This document shows, in pieces, positions 22,939-32,601 of a stretch of DNA of 39,645 nucleotides. The number at the start of each line of letters is the position of its first letter. The stretch's first letter is position 1. The position numbers were made by a program, and so were the translations under genes. This DNA comes from DAOTVS01 sp034436375 (lineage in GTDB: Bacteria > Chloroflexota > Anaerolineae > SpSt-313): contig DAOTVS010000050.1 in the NCBI GenBank assembly GCA_034436375.1, forward strand, positions 1-39,645, in the 5' to 3' direction. The notes under the pieces were generated by a model. That model was not told the origin of the DNA, did not search any database, and saw only the letters and a list, made by a program, of their open reading frames with translations.

Positions 22939-23763
22939 TTGCAGCTTGTAGACACTCATACCCACCTCGACATGCCGCAGTTCTCGATCGACCGGAAGGC
23001 CACCATCGAGCGCGCACATGCAGCCGGGGTGGCCTGGATGATCGATGTGGGCGCCGACCTGCCCAGCAGCCGACGGGCGGTAGCTCTGGCCCAGCAGGAG
23101 CCCACCCTTTGGGCGGCCGTGGGCGTGCACCCGCATGATGCGGAGACCGTGACGGCCGCCGCGCTGGCCGAGTTGCGCACCCTGGCAGCGCAGCCGCGGG
23201 TGGTAGCCATCGGTGAGATCGGCCTGGACTATTACCGCGACCTGGCGCCGCGGCCTGCCCAACGCGCGGCATTTGCCGCCCAACTTGCGCTGGCGCAGGA
23301 ATTGGGGCTGCCGGTGATCATCCACAATCGCGACGCTCATGAGGATACGCTGGCGCTCCTGCGCGAGGCCCTGGGCGGGCGCCTGGGCGCGCTGTCGGGG
23401 GTTATGCACTGCTTTTCCGGCGGGCCCGAGCTGGCGCAGCAGGTGCTCGACCTGGGTCTCTACCTGGGGCTGGATGGCCCTTTGACCTACCCGAATGCGC
23501 GGGCGCTGCCCGAGGTCGCCCGCCTGGCGCCACTCGAGCGGTTGCTGATCGAGACGGATTGTCCCTATCTGGCCCCGCAAGGGCATCGCGGCCAACGCAA
23601 TGAGCCGGCCTATGTGCGCCTGGTGGCCGAGCGCTTGGCCGAGTTGCGCGGGCTTACGCTGGCAGAAGTGAGCAGGGCGACCACGACGAACGCAGGGGCC
23701 CTGTTCGGTGTGAACATGCCATCGATTTGTAGCGTGCGCTGCAAACAGGATGGAGCAAGCTGA
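22939..23763 (+). CDS. tatD: TatD-family metal-dependent DNase/hydrolase
   Basis: The 274-residue TIM-barrel hydrolase has the metal ligands of the family: HTH (His7, His9), GEIGLDYYRD (Glu93), VIIHNRDA (His129), VMHCFSGG (His157) and ETDCPYLAP (Asp207). TatD proteins are cytosolic 3'-5' nucleases involved in DNA quality control. The TTG start at 22939 follows GAAGGAG. The C-terminal 20 residues (after ALFGVN) are unlike the family and may be extra. Its stop overlaps the SD of the polyprenyl synthase gene, so the two are translationally linked. Confidence 0.92.
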   Translation: MQLVDTHTHLDMPQFSIDRKATIERAHAAGVAWMIDVGADLPSSRRAVALAQQEPTLWAAVGVHPHDAETVTAAALAELRTLAAQPRVVAIGEIGLDYYRDLAPRPAQRAAFAAQLALAQELGLPVIIHNRDAHEDTLALLREALGGRLGALSGVMHCFSGGPELAQQVLDLGLYLGLDGPLTYPNARALPEVARLAPLERLLIETDCPYLAPQGHRGQRNEPAYVRLVAERLAELRGLTLAEVSRATTTNAGALFGVNMPSICSVRCKQDGAS

Positions 23764-23773
23764 GGAGCACCCA

Positions 23774-24754
23774 GTGAACTTGTTGCCCTTTCTGGCACCA
23801 ATCCGCGACGACCTGGAAGCCGTCGAGCAGCGGATGATGGCTGCTGCCCGCGAAACTTATGAGCCTCTCTCCTCAGCCTTGTCGGCGATCCTGGAAAGCG
23901 GCGGCAAGCGCTTGCGCCCAGCCATGGTGATCCTGGCTGCGCGCCTGCACCATTGGGAGCCGGCGCCGGTGATCTCTCTGGCGGCGGCTGTGGAGATGCT
24001 GCATACGGCGACGCTGATCCACGACGATACCATCGATGCAGCCACCCTCCGCCGCGGGCACGCGACCCTGAACGCAACCTGGAGCCGCGGCGCCACGATT
24101 CTGGCCGGCGATTACCTGTTCGCCCGCGCGGCTGCCCTGGCCGCCGAGGCCAAGAGCACACGGGTCGCTTCGATCTTTGCCAACACCCTGATGACCATCT
24201 GCCAGGGGGAGCTCCGGCAGATGTTGGCCCTGTACAACTGGCAGAGTGGGTACGACGATTATTATGAGCGCATCTACAGCAAGACGGCTTCGCTCTTTGC
24301 TGCCTCATGCGAGGCGGGCGCCGTTCTGAGCCAGGCGCCGCAGCAAGCTGTCGGGTCGTTGCGGGAATATGGCCGGCACCTGGGCATGGCTTTCCAGATC
24401 ATCGACGATATCCTCGACTTTACGGGCGCCGAGGAGCAATTGGGCAAGCCGACCGGCTCGGACCTCCGTCAGGGCATCGCAACCCTGCCCGTCTATTATT
24501 TCCTGCAAAGCGGGGGCGCTGAATCGCTGGTGGAGGCGGCTCTGGATCGCAGTTGCGAGGACCGCGCCCAGCGTGACCGGGCAGTGCGCGCCCTGGTAGC
24601 CGCCGTCGTGTCATCACCGGCTATCGAGGCCTGCCGCCAGGAAGCCGACCGTTTTGCCCGGCAGGCCGTGGCCGATATCGCCCCCTGGCCTGACGGCCCC
24701 TATAGCACGGCCCTGCGTGAGCTGGCGGCGTTCGTGGTGGCGAGGGATGTTTAG
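23774..24754 (+). CDS. Trans-polyprenyl diphosphate synthase
   Basis: The 326-residue all-helical prenyltransferase shows GGKRLRP (43-49), the first Asp-rich motif DDTID (84-88) and the second DDILD (211-215). It condenses isopentenyl diphosphate onto allylic diphosphates in the cytosol, giving a chain for quinones or lipid carriers. The residues 4-5 before the first motif (Ala79, Thr80) are small, permitting a long product, but length cannot be set. A GTG at 23774 with GAGGAG 7-8 nt upstream is preferred over the ATG at 23750, which lacks an SD and lies inside tatD. The location ahead of glycosyltransferases that may use polyprenyl-phosphate sugars is suggestive, though such a trans-synthase more often serves quinone synthesis. 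Confidence 0.9.
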   Translation: MNLLPFLAPIRDDLEAVEQRMMAAARETYEPLSSALSAILESGGKRLRPAMVILAARLHHWEPAPVISLAAAVEMLHTATLIHDDTIDAATLRRGHATLNATWSRGATILAGDYLFARAAALAAEAKSTRVASIFANTLMTICQGELRQMLALYNWQSGYDDYYERIYSKTASLFAASCEAGAVLSQAPQQAVGSLREYGRHLGMAFQIIDDILDFTGAEEQLGKPTGSDLRQGIATLPVYYFLQSGGAESLVEAALDRSCEDRAQRDRAVRALVAAVVSSPAIEACRQEADRFARQAVADIAPWPDGPYSTALRELAAFVVARDV

Positions 24755-24764
24755 CTGATCGCCG

Positions 24765-25772
24765 ATGGCTGAAACACCTGACCTTTCGGTCGTGATCGTG
24801 AGCTGGAACGTCCGGGAGCTCCTGCGGCAATGCCTGGCCTCCCTGGTAAGCCAGGTCCCGACGCCGGAGGGGTGGTTTGTCTTGCCCGGCGGGCGCACTC
24901 TCGAGATCTGGGTGGTCGATAACGGCTCGAGCGATGGCTCGGCCGAGATGGCCGAGGCCGCATTTCCGGGGGTCCACGTCCTGCGCAGTACGAACCGCGG
25001 CTTTGCCGCCGGCAACAACCTGGGGATCGCCCGCAGCCGCGGCCGGTACATCATGCTCCTCAACCCCGACACACAGGCCGTGGGCCTGGCCCTGAACACT
25101 CTGCTCGACACGATGGACGCCCACCCTGATGTGGGTGCCATTGGCCCGCAGCTCCGCTATGGCGACGGCCGCCCACAATCGTCGCGCCGGCGTTTCCCCA
25201 CACCCTGGACCGGCTTTATGGAGTCGACCCTGCTGCAGCAGTGGTTCCCCCACAACCGTTGGGCGGCCCGCTATCACATGCTCGACCTGCCCGACGACAC
25301 GCTCTGTGATGTGGATTGGCTGGTCGGTGCGGCCCTGCTGGTACGCCGGGAGGCCATCGAGCAGGCGGGGCTGCTGGATGAGGGTTATTTTATGTACTCG
25401 GAAGAGATGGAGTGGTGCCGCCGCATCAAGGGGCGGGGCTGGCGGATTGTCTACCAGCCGGCGGCGCTCATTATGCACTATGAGGGGCGCTCCAGCGCAC
25501 AGGTGGCCGCACAGCGCGATATTTACTTCCACACCAGCAAGCTGCGTTACTGGCGCCAGGTGCACGGCGCCGGTTGGGCGGCAGCCCTGCGCGCCTTTTT
25601 GCTGGCCAGCTATGCCTTCCAGTGGCTGCGCGAGGGCGCCAAGTGGCTTGCAGGCCACAAGCGGCCGCTGCGGCAAGAGCGCCTGGCCGCCTATGCCGAG
25701 GTGCTGCGCTCGGGGCTGCACCCAGGGACCGCTGCGGGGGGCGGCCGGCCCGCCGAGGGCAAGCAGCCATGA
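24765..25772 (+). CDS. GT2-family glycosyltransferase
   Basis: The 335-residue GT-A enzyme shows the nucleotide-sugar binding region VDNGSSDGS (51-59), GFAAGNNLGI (79-88) and the metal-binding NPD at 100-102, with an acidic C-terminal motif YSEEMEWCRR. The pattern is that of rhamnosyltransferase-like GT2 proteins adding sugars to surface glycans at the cytoplasmic face. The last 80 residues contain an amphipathic or weakly hydrophobic segment. The start follows the synthase stop by 10 nt with only a weak SD, and its stop overlaps the next start (ATGA), showing an operon. Confidence 0.92.
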   Translation: MAETPDLSVVIVSWNVRELLRQCLASLVSQVPTPEGWFVLPGGRTLEIWVVDNGSSDGSAEMAEAAFPGVHVLRSTNRGFAAGNNLGIARSRGRYIMLLNPDTQAVGLALNTLLDTMDAHPDVGAIGPQLRYGDGRPQSSRRRFPTPWTGFMESTLLQQWFPHNRWAARYHMLDLPDDTLCDVDWLVGAALLVRREAIEQAGLLDEGYFMYSEEMEWCRRIKGRGWRIVYQPAALIMHYEGRSSAQVAAQRDIYFHTSKLRYWRQVHGAGWAAALRAFLLASYAFQWLREGAKWLAGHKRPLRQERLAAYAEVLRSGLHPGTAAGGGRPAEGKQP

Positions 25773-26920
25773 AGATCTGCCTGGTCAGCGGTGAGTATCC
25801 GCCGCAGCAGGGCGGCGTGGGCGACTATACCCGTGAGCTGGGCGCAGCGTTACGCCGGCAGGGGGCCGATGCTTGCGTGCTCACCGGCGGCGCCGCCTGC
25901 CCCGAAGACGCCGTCAGCCCGGTGCCCGTAGAGCGCCGCCTCGCCGGTTGGGGATGGCGCCTGTGGGGGGACCTGGACCGCGCCCTGCGCGACCTGGCGC
26001 CCGATATTGTGCACATCCAGTACCAGGCCGCCGCCTATCGCCTGCACCCGGCCATCAACCTTTGGCCCCGGTTCAGGGGTCGGCGGCAGCGTGTGGTCGT
26101 GACCTTTCACGACCTGCGCGTGCCCTACCTCTTCCCCAAGGCCGGCCCACTGCGCCCTTTGAGTGTGCTGGAGCTGGCACGCAGCGCCGCACGGGCCATC
26201 GTCACCAATGTCGAAGACCAGGCGGCGCTCCATGGGCGGCTGCCCACACCAGCCGCCCTGATCCCCATTGGCTCCAACATCCACCCCACCCCTCCGCCCC
26301 ACTATGACCGCGCCGCCTGGCGTGCCCAGGCCGGCGTGGGCGAGGGAGAGATCGTTCTGGCCTACTTTGGCTTCCTGAACGAGAGCAAGGGGGGCGAGGA
26401 GCTGGTGCAGGCGGCGGCGGCGCTGCGCGCGCAGGGCGTGCCGGCGCGCTTGTGGCTCATCGGCGGGCAGGTGGGCGACGTAGACCCAACGAACCGCGAG
26501 TACCTGGCCCGCGTGCGCGCACAGATCTCACGCCTGGGGCTGGAGCCCTGGGTGCGCTGGACCGGCTTTATGTCGCCGGGCGAGGTCTCGGCGACGCTCC
26601 TGGCCGCGGACCTGATCGTGTTGCCCTATCGGGATGGCGTCTCTTTCCGGCGGGGGAGCCTGATGGCCGCATTAGTGCATGGCCTGCCGGTTGTGAGCAC
26701 GCAGCCGCGCCTGCCGATCCCCGAGATCGTGGAGGGCGAGAACATGGCCCTGGTACCGCCAGGCGACGCCGCCGCGCTCGCCGGGCGGCTGGCGGTGCTG
26801 GCCGCCGAGCCGGAGCAGCGCCGGCGCCTGGGGGCCGGCGCCCTCAAGCTGGCAGCCCTGTTCAATTGGGATGCCATCGCCGCCTGCACGATCGAGGTCT
26901 ACGAGGCATTGCTCCGTTGA
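25769..26920 (+). CDS. GT4-family glycosyltransferase
   Basis: The 383-residue GT-B enzyme begins with the typical MKICLVSGEYPPQQGGVGDY and has the C-terminal nucleotide-sugar domain (AYFGFLNESKGGEEL, WLIGG, VRWTGFMSPGEVS) ending in PEIVEGENMALVPPGDAAAL, the conserved acidic donor site. It would transfer a sugar from a nucleotide donor to a lipid-linked or growing glycan. ATGA overlap with the GT2 gene indicates translational coupling. Donor unknown. Confidence 0.93.
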   Translation: MKICLVSGEYPPQQGGVGDYTRELGAALRRQGADACVLTGGAACPEDAVSPVPVERRLAGWGWRLWGDLDRALRDLAPDIVHIQYQAAAYRLHPAINLWPRFRGRRQRVVVTFHDLRVPYLFPKAGPLRPLSVLELARSAARAIVTNVEDQAALHGRLPTPAALIPIGSNIHPTPPPHYDRAAWRAQAGVGEGEIVLAYFGFLNESKGGEELVQAAAALRAQGVPARLWLIGGQVGDVDPTNREYLARVRAQISRLGLEPWVRWTGFMSPGEVSATLLAADLIVLPYRDGVSFRRGSLMAALVHGLPVVSTQPRLPIPEIVEGENMALVPPGDAAALAGRLAVLAAEPEQRRRLGAGALKLAALFNWDAIAACTIEVYEALLR

Positions 26921-26937
26921 CTACCGTGGGGGGATGG

Positions 26938-29214
26938 ATGATCGGCTTGGAGCCGCTGGAAGGCAAGGACTTCCCGGCGCGGCGGCGCGCAAGGCGGGCC
27001 GCCTGGGCGCTGGCGCTGGCGTTCGTGGTGCTGGGCAGCATCTACAGCATGGTCACGCCGCTCTTCGAGGCTTCGGATGAGCAGTGGCACTATCCCTTTG
27101 TGCAGCACCTGGCGCGAGGCGGAGGGCTGCCCGTGCAGAGCCCGGCGACGGTGGGCCCCTGGCGCCAGGAGGGGAGCCAGCCTCCCCTCTATTATGCCCT
27201 GGCCGCACTGATCAGCCGCTGGGTGCCGGGCGATTACGCGCAGATCCTGCTGCCGAACCCGCATGCCGACCTGGGCGTGCTGCGCCCTGACGGCAATGTC
27301 AACATGGCGATCCATACCCCGAGCGAGCGTTTCCCCTACCAGGGCGCGGCGCTGGCGATGCACCTGGTGCGCTGGTTCTCCGTGCTCTTGGGCGCCGTCA
27401 CGGTTTTTTTCGCCTTCCTGGTTGGGCTGGAGGCGCTGCCGCACCGGCCCGGGGTCGCCCTGGCGGGGGCGGCTATCGCCGCCTTTACCCCCATGTTCCT
27501 CTTTATTGCCGGCTCGGTGAACAACGACAACCTCCTGATCGCCCTCTCGACGGTGGGGCTATGGCTGCTCCTGCGCCAGCTGCGGCAGCCGGAGCCGCTC
27601 CGGGGCTGGCTCCTGCTGGGCGTGGTGATCGGCCTGGGGGCCCTGGCCAAGGAGAGCGCCCTGGGCCTGCTGCCGCTGACGGCACTGGCGCTCCTGTGGC
27701 TGGCGGGGCGCGAGCGCAACCTGCGGGCACTGATCCTCCGCGGCGCCTGTGTGCTCGGAGCAGCGGCGGTGATCGGCGGGTGGTGGTACTGGCGCAACTG
27801 GGCGCTCTACCATGACCCCCTGGGCTTTAACGCCTTTGTCGCCGTGGCTGGGCCGCGCTACCCGCAGCCGACGGTGCGCCAGCTCCTGGCCGAGTGGCAG
27901 GGCTTTGTCATGGCCTATTGGGGGCTCTTTGGCGGCCTCAACGTGCCGGCGCCCTCGTGGTTCTACCGCGCCCTCGATGGGCTGGCCCTGTTGGGGGCCG
28001 GGGGCCTCGTGCTCGAGCTGGGCCGCCGCCTCGTCGGGCGCCGCCTGCCCGCTGCCGCCACCGCCTTCCGGCTGGCGCTCCTGGTCGTCTGGCCGCTCCT
28101 GGTGCTGGGCGGGCTCATCCGCTGGACGCTGCTGACCATGGCCAGCCAGGGGCGGCTGATCTTCCCCGCCATTGCCGCCCTCTCCTACCTGCTGGCGCTG
28201 GGGCTGGCCAGCTGGCTGCCGGCTGCCCGGCGCGGGCGCGACGCGCCGGCCTACCTGGCCGCAGCGCTCATGGGGGGCCTGGCGATCTGGACGCCTTTTG
28301 CCGTCATTGCCCCGGCCTATGCGCGCCCTCCGCTCCTGACGGCGGCGCAAGAGGCGGCCATCCCCCACCGGCTGGACCTGACCTTCGGTGGGCAGATGGA
28401 GCTCCTGGGCTACCGCCTCGACGCCAGCGAGGTGCGCCCAGGGCAGGGCCTGGCTGTGACCCTCTACTGGCGGGCGCTCAAGCCGATGACGCAGAACTAT
28501 TCCGTATTTGTGCACCTGCTGACGGAAAATGAGCTCATCGTCGGCCAGCGTGATGTGTACCCGGGGCGCGGCTCTTTCCCCACGACCCAGTGGCAGCCCG
28601 GGCAGGCCATCGCCGATACCTATATCGTGCCCGTCTCACCCACGACCTTCAGCCCCAGCCGGGTGCAGGTGGAGGTGGGGCTGTACCAGAAGGAAACCGG
28701 CCAGCGGCTGGAGGTGACGGACGCCAGCGGGCAGGCGCTGGGCGACAATGTGCGCTTTGGCCAGGTGCTGGTGCGCGCCGAGCCTAAGGACGGCATTGCC
28801 AACCCCGTCTTTTTCAACCTGGACCACAAGATCGCACTGGTGGGCTATGACCTCGACCGCACCAGCGCCCGCCCCGGCGAGACGGTGCACCTGACCCTCT
28901 ACTGGCAGGCGCTGCAGCCCATGACCGTGAACTATACCGTGTTCGCCCATATCATCGGGCCGAACAACAGCATGCACGCCCAGAAGGATTCCTGGCCGCA
29001 GGGCGGCGCCGCCCCCACCAGCGGGTGGCACGTTGGGCAGCGAATCACCGACACCTACGACCTGCAGATCTATCAGGATACGCCCCCGGGGGCCTATGAT
29101 CTCGAAGTGGGCATGTATCAGAGCGATACCCTGCAGCGCCTGGGCGTGCTGGGCGCCGGCGGAGAGCTGGAAGACAACCGGATCCTTCTGAACCGGGTGC
29201 GGGTGAACCCATGA
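26938..29214 (+). CDS. GT39/ArnT-like membrane glycosyltransferase with two C-terminal beta modules
   Basis: The protein of about 758 residues has about ten membrane segments up to residue 450 and an acidic first loop (PLFEASDEQWHYPFV) typical of polyprenyl-phosphate-sugar transferases. From about 470 it has two copies of a module of about 115 residues: LLGYRLDASEVRPGQ, VTLYWRALKPM, YSVFVHLL, then LVGYDLDRTSARPGE, LTLYWQALQPM, YTVFAHII, LEVGMY. The module probably lies outside the membrane. The ATG at 26938 is 18 nt past the GT4 stop; the longer open frame upstream overlaps the GT4 gene and is rejected. Its stop overlaps the next start (ATGA). Sugar and acceptor unknown. Confidence 0.85.
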   Translation: MIGLEPLEGKDFPARRRARRAAWALALAFVVLGSIYSMVTPLFEASDEQWHYPFVQHLARGGGLPVQSPATVGPWRQEGSQPPLYYALAALISRWVPGDYAQILLPNPHADLGVLRPDGNVNMAIHTPSERFPYQGAALAMHLVRWFSVLLGAVTVFFAFLVGLEALPHRPGVALAGAAIAAFTPMFLFIAGSVNNDNLLIALSTVGLWLLLRQLRQPEPLRGWLLLGVVIGLGALAKESALGLLPLTALALLWLAGRERNLRALILRGACVLGAAAVIGGWWYWRNWALYHDPLGFNAFVAVAGPRYPQPTVRQLLAEWQGFVMAYWGLFGGLNVPAPSWFYRALDGLALLGAGGLVLELGRRLVGRRLPAAATAFRLALLVVWPLLVLGGLIRWTLLTMASQGRLIFPAIAALSYLLALGLASWLPAARRGRDAPAYLAAALMGGLAIWTPFAVIAPAYARPPLLTAAQEAAIPHRLDLTFGGQMELLGYRLDASEVRPGQGLAVTLYWRALKPMTQNYSVFVHLLTENELIVGQRDVYPGRGSFPTTQWQPGQAIADTYIVPVSPTTFSPSRVQVEVGLYQKETGQRLEVTDASGQALGDNVRFGQVLVRAEPKDGIANPVFFNLDHKIALVGYDLDRTSARPGETVHLTLYWQALQPMTVNYTVFAHIIGPNNSMHAQKDSWPQGGAAPTSGWHVGQRITDTYDLQIYQDTPPGAYDLEVGMYQSDTLQRLGVLGAGGELEDNRILLNRVRVNP

Positions 29215-32200
29215 GCAGGCAAGCAGCGGGAGTGCCGGTCCAGCGGACCCGGGCGCGCTGGGGAACTGCCCCCTGGCTGCGCACGGTGGCAGGGGCAGGC
29301 GGTGCTGCCCTGTTGGGGTTGGTAGCCGTGCTCCCCTTGCTGGCGGCACGGCCCACGCGCAGCGTCGATGGCCTGCTGCACCTCTACCGGCAGGTCGAGT
29401 TCCAGCACTGCCTGGCCCAGGGCGCGCTCTTTCCGCGCTGGACGCCCGACCTGATGCAGGGCTATGGCTTTCCCCTCTTTAACTTTTACCCGCCGCTGGC
29501 CTATTATGTGACGGCGCTCTGGCACCTGTTGGGCCTGAGCACGGCGCGCGCCCTCAACGTGACCTTTTTGGCCGGCGCCCTGCTGGCGGGGGCCGCCATG
29601 TTCCTGCTGGCGCGCGATTGGGCCGGCGAGGGGGGCGGGGTGCTGGCCGGTCTGCTCTACATGTACGCCCCCTATACCTTCTACAACACCCTCTACCGGG
29701 GCGGCCTGGCAGAGGTGCTGGCCTGGGCGCTGGCCCCCCTGATCCTGTGGGCTTTCCGGCGGCTGATGCTGGAGGGGCGGGCGCGCTGGTTTGCGCTGGC
29801 GGCCCTCAGCCTGGCCGCCCTGCCCCTGGCCCATCACCTGTCGCTGCTGACCTTTGCGCCGCTGCTGGCGCTGCTGGTGCTGGGTACCTGGCTGGAGCAA
29901 TGGTTCGGGCCTGCTGCGCGCGGCGCCCGCCGGGGGTTGCTATTGGCGCTCCTGGCGTTGGCCCTTGGCCTGGGGATCAGCGCCTTTTTCGCCGCCCCCG
30001 CCTACCTGGAAAAGGGTCTGGTGCAGATCCAGCACGTGTACCAGCCGCAGGGCTTTGATTTCCACGACAACTTTGCCACCCTGCCGATGCTGCTGGGCAG
30101 GCCGCTGCAAGTCGATACCTCCATTGTCAGCTACCAATTCCCGCGCAACATCGGCTGGATTCAGCTGGCCCTGGGGCTGCTGGCGCCGCTCGGGATGCTG
30201 TTCGCCCGGCGCAACGGCCGGGCCGTGCGCGCCTGGTACCTGGGCGCGCTGCTCGTGGCCCTGGGGCTCGTTTTCATGATGCTCAAGCCCTCCACCCCCA
30301 TCTGGGAGGCCGTAAGCCCCCTGAAATACCTCCAATTCCCCTGGCGGCTGCTGGCGCCGCTCAGCCTGGTGCTGGCCTTTCTGGGCGGGGGCCTGGCGAG
30401 GCTCCTGCCGCGCACAGGCAAGGGGGTGTGGGCCGGCCATGCGCTGCTGGTGGCCATCGCCCTGGGCCTCTTGGTCTACAATGCGCCCCTCCTCTTCCCC
30501 CGCTACCGGGCCATCCCTTCCGCCAACCCCACCCTGGGCGACATGACCGCTTTCGAGGCGAGCAGCCAACTGTGGGGGATGACCTCGGGCGCCGACTATT
30601 TGCCCGTGTGGGTGCAGAAAATACCGGCGCAATCGCCCATGGCCGCGCAGTATGCCCAGGGCAAGCCCGTGACCTGGCTGGACAGGCAATCGCTACCGGC
30701 GAGCGCGCAGGCGCAGGAGGTGCACGCCGGCCTCAATGACCTGCGCTTTACCTTTGAGAGCGCCACGCCCTTGGTGGCCACCGTGAACCAGTTCTATTTT
30801 CCCGGCTGGACGGCCACGATCGACGGCGCGCCGGCGCCCGTGCAGCCACGGGGCGAGTCGGGGCTGATCAGCGTGCCGGTGCCGGCGGGCACGCACACGC
30901 TGCGCCTGCGCTTTGGCGATACACCCCTGCGCCGGGCGAGCAATTGGCTTTCGCTGGCCTGCCTGCTTGCGGTGGCGGGGGTGATGGTGGCCCTGGGGCG
31001 AAAGGGCAGCGCCGCAGCCCAATCACTGGGAAAAGGGGCCCCGAGGCTGAAAGCCATCGGGCTCACAATACAAAGCCCCTTTCGGGGCTCGCGCACGAGC
31101 CAAGCTCGCAATGCAAGCCAAGATGCCCCCACACGAGCCCGAAGGGCTTTGTCCTCTGAGCCCGGCGGCTTTGGCCCCGGGTCACTCTTGCCCCTCGGCG
31201 CCTGGGCGGCGCTGCTGGCCGTCTGTGCGGCCTTTGCCCTGCTCAAGGTGGCCGTGCTCGATCACACCGATTCGATCTTCAAGGTGCAGCGGCTGGTGGG
31301 CACGCACCTCAAGGGCGTGCAGCACGAGCTGCAGGTCAATTTCGGCAACGATATGCTCCTGCTGGGCTATGACCTGCCTGTGACGCAGGCGCCCGCCGGC
31401 GGGTCGCTGGACATCGAGCTCTACTGGAAAGCGCTGCGCCCCCTGCAGGAAGATACGCCCATCACCATCCGCCTGGTGGATGCGCAGGGGCACGCCTATG
31501 GCCAGAGCGATAGCTGGCGGGCGGGCGAGTTCCCCCATAGCTGGTGGGAGATGGACGAGTACCGACAGGACTCGCACCGTCTGGCCATTTTGCCCGGCAC
31601 GCCGCCGGGAATGTATCAGCTGCAGGTGGGCGTGTATCACCTGGGCTCGCTCAAACCGCTGGATGTGTACAACCAGGACGGCATTCCGACCGGCGCGACC
31701 ATTGACCTGGCGCCGGTGCAGGTGACGCGGCCCCTGCAGCCGCCGGCGGTGGAGGCGCTCCAGATGGAGCGGGCCTTCTCTGCGCCCCTGAATGATGACC
31801 TGGAGCTGCTGGGCGCCAACCTGCCGCAGGGCAAGGTCATGCCGGGGCAGCGGGTGTTGCTGACGCTCTTCTGGCGGGCCCGGCGTGCGCCGCAGGCCGA
31901 TTACCGCACGGTCGCGCTGCTGGGGGATGGGCAGAGTGAGTGGCCCGTCGCTTCCGACAGCTACCCAGCTTCGGCCTGGCAGGCGGGCGAGATCGTGCGC
32001 GCGCAGTACGATCTGCCGGTGCCCGCCGAGGCGCCGGCAGGGGAGAGCCCCCTGCGCATCGCCCTGGCCGCCAGCTCGGGGGCGCCCGGCCCGGCCGTGA
32101 CCATCGGCGCGGTCGATGTGCTGCCGGTGGAGCACCGCATGGACGTGCCGCCGCTGCAGAACCCGGTGGGCGCGCGCCTGGGAGAGGATATCACCCTTCT

Positions 32201-32573
32201 GGGCTATGAGCTCGACAGCCGGTCGGTCGCGCCCGGGCAGATGCTGCACCTGCGGCTCTACTGGCAGGCGCAGCACAGCATGGGGCGCGACCTGACCGTA
32301 TTCACGCACCTTTTGGATGCGAGCAACCACATCTCAGCGCAGCAGGATGCCGAGCCCGTGCAGGGAGCGCGCCCGACCACGAGCTGGGTGCAGGGCGAGG
32401 TCATTGTCGACGACTATCAGCTCACCGTGCACAACGACGCCCCGGCTGGCGAGCACCGCATCGAAGTGGGCATGTATGACCCAATGACGGGCGAGCGCCT
32501 GGCAGCCTATAATAGGCGGGGCGAGCCTGTGGGTGACAGCCTGATCCTGGGCACCGTGCAAGTGAGCTACTGA
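29211..32573 (+). CDS. Large PTPS-related (PF10131-like) membrane protein with three beta modules
   Basis: The 1120-residue protein starts with about ten hydrophobic segments and the motif region LLHLYRQVEFQHCLAQG, FPRWTPDLMQGYGFPLFNFY and YMYAPYTFYNTL, characteristic of PTPS-related membrane proteins, which resemble polytopic glycosyltransferases. A periplasmic part (about 440-575, FYFPGWTATIDGAP) ends in another hydrophobic segment. Residues about 608-660 are a low-complexity basic stretch encoded by a dispersed repeat (31133-31193 and flank). After a further hydrophobic segment come three beta modules (LLGYDLPVT-ELYWKALRPL; LLGANLPQG-LFWRARR; LLGYELDSR-LRLYWQAQHSM-VFTHLL-IEVGMYDPMTG). ATGA coupling to the preceding gene. 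Exact activity unknown. Confidence 0.8.
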   Translation: MSRQAAGVPVQRTRARWGTAPWLRTVAGAGGAALLGLVAVLPLLAARPTRSVDGLLHLYRQVEFQHCLAQGALFPRWTPDLMQGYGFPLFNFYPPLAYYVTALWHLLGLSTARALNVTFLAGALLAGAAMFLLARDWAGEGGGVLAGLLYMYAPYTFYNTLYRGGLAEVLAWALAPLILWAFRRLMLEGRARWFALAALSLAALPLAHHLSLLTFAPLLALLVLGTWLEQWFGPAARGARRGLLLALLALALGLGISAFFAAPAYLEKGLVQIQHVYQPQGFDFHDNFATLPMLLGRPLQVDTSIVSYQFPRNIGWIQLALGLLAPLGMLFARRNGRAVRAWYLGALLVALGLVFMMLKPSTPIWEAVSPLKYLQFPWRLLAPLSLVLAFLGGGLARLLPRTGKGVWAGHALLVAIALGLLVYNAPLLFPRYRAIPSANPTLGDMTAFEASSQLWGMTSGADYLPVWVQKIPAQSPMAAQYAQGKPVTWLDRQSLPASAQAQEVHAGLNDLRFTFESATPLVATVNQFYFPGWTATIDGAPAPVQPRGESGLISVPVPAGTHTLRLRFGDTPLRRASNWLSLACLLAVAGVMVALGRKGSAAAQSLGKGAPRLKAIGLTIQSPFRGSRTSQARNASQDAPTRARRALSSEPGGFGPGSLLPLGAWAALLAVCAAFALLKVAVLDHTDSIFKVQRLVGTHLKGVQHELQVNFGNDMLLLGYDLPVTQAPAGGSLDIELYWKALRPLQEDTPITIRLVDAQGHAYGQSDSWRAGEFPHSWWEMDEYRQDSHRLAILPGTPPGMYQLQVGVYHLGSLKPLDVYNQDGIPTGATIDLAPVQVTRPLQPPAVEALQMERAFSAPLNDDLELLGANLPQGKVMPGQRVLLTLFWRARRAPQADYRTVALLGDGQSEWPVASDSYPASAWQAGEIVRAQYDLPVPAEAPAGESPLRIALAASSGAPGPAVTIGAVDVLPVEHRMDVPPLQNPVGARLGEDITLLGYELDSRSVAPGQMLHLRLYWQAQHSMGRDLTVFTHLLDASNHISAQQDAEPVQGARPTTSWVQGEVIVDDYQLTVHNDAPAGEHRIEVGMYDPMTGERLAAYNRRGEPVGDSLILGTVQVSY
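31133..31193 (+). repeat. Dispersed repeat, copy B, in frame inside a membrane-protein gene
   Basis: Matches 1971-2029: ACGAGCCCGAAGGGCTTT, GAGCCCGGCGGCTTTGG, CCCCGGG and CTCTTGCCC in the same order. The preceding 31060-31130 is also hairpin-rich (AGCCCCTTTCGGGGCT at about 31074). It keeps the reading frame and encodes a basic linker. Confidence 0.7.
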
Positions 32574-32601
32574 TGCGGGTGACAGAAAGGGAGGAGCAAC
32601 T

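Noticed and set aside
23750..23773. ATG start for the polyprenyl synthase
   Set aside because: It lacks a spaced SD; the GTG at 23774 has GAGGAG at proper distance and gives the usual N-terminus.
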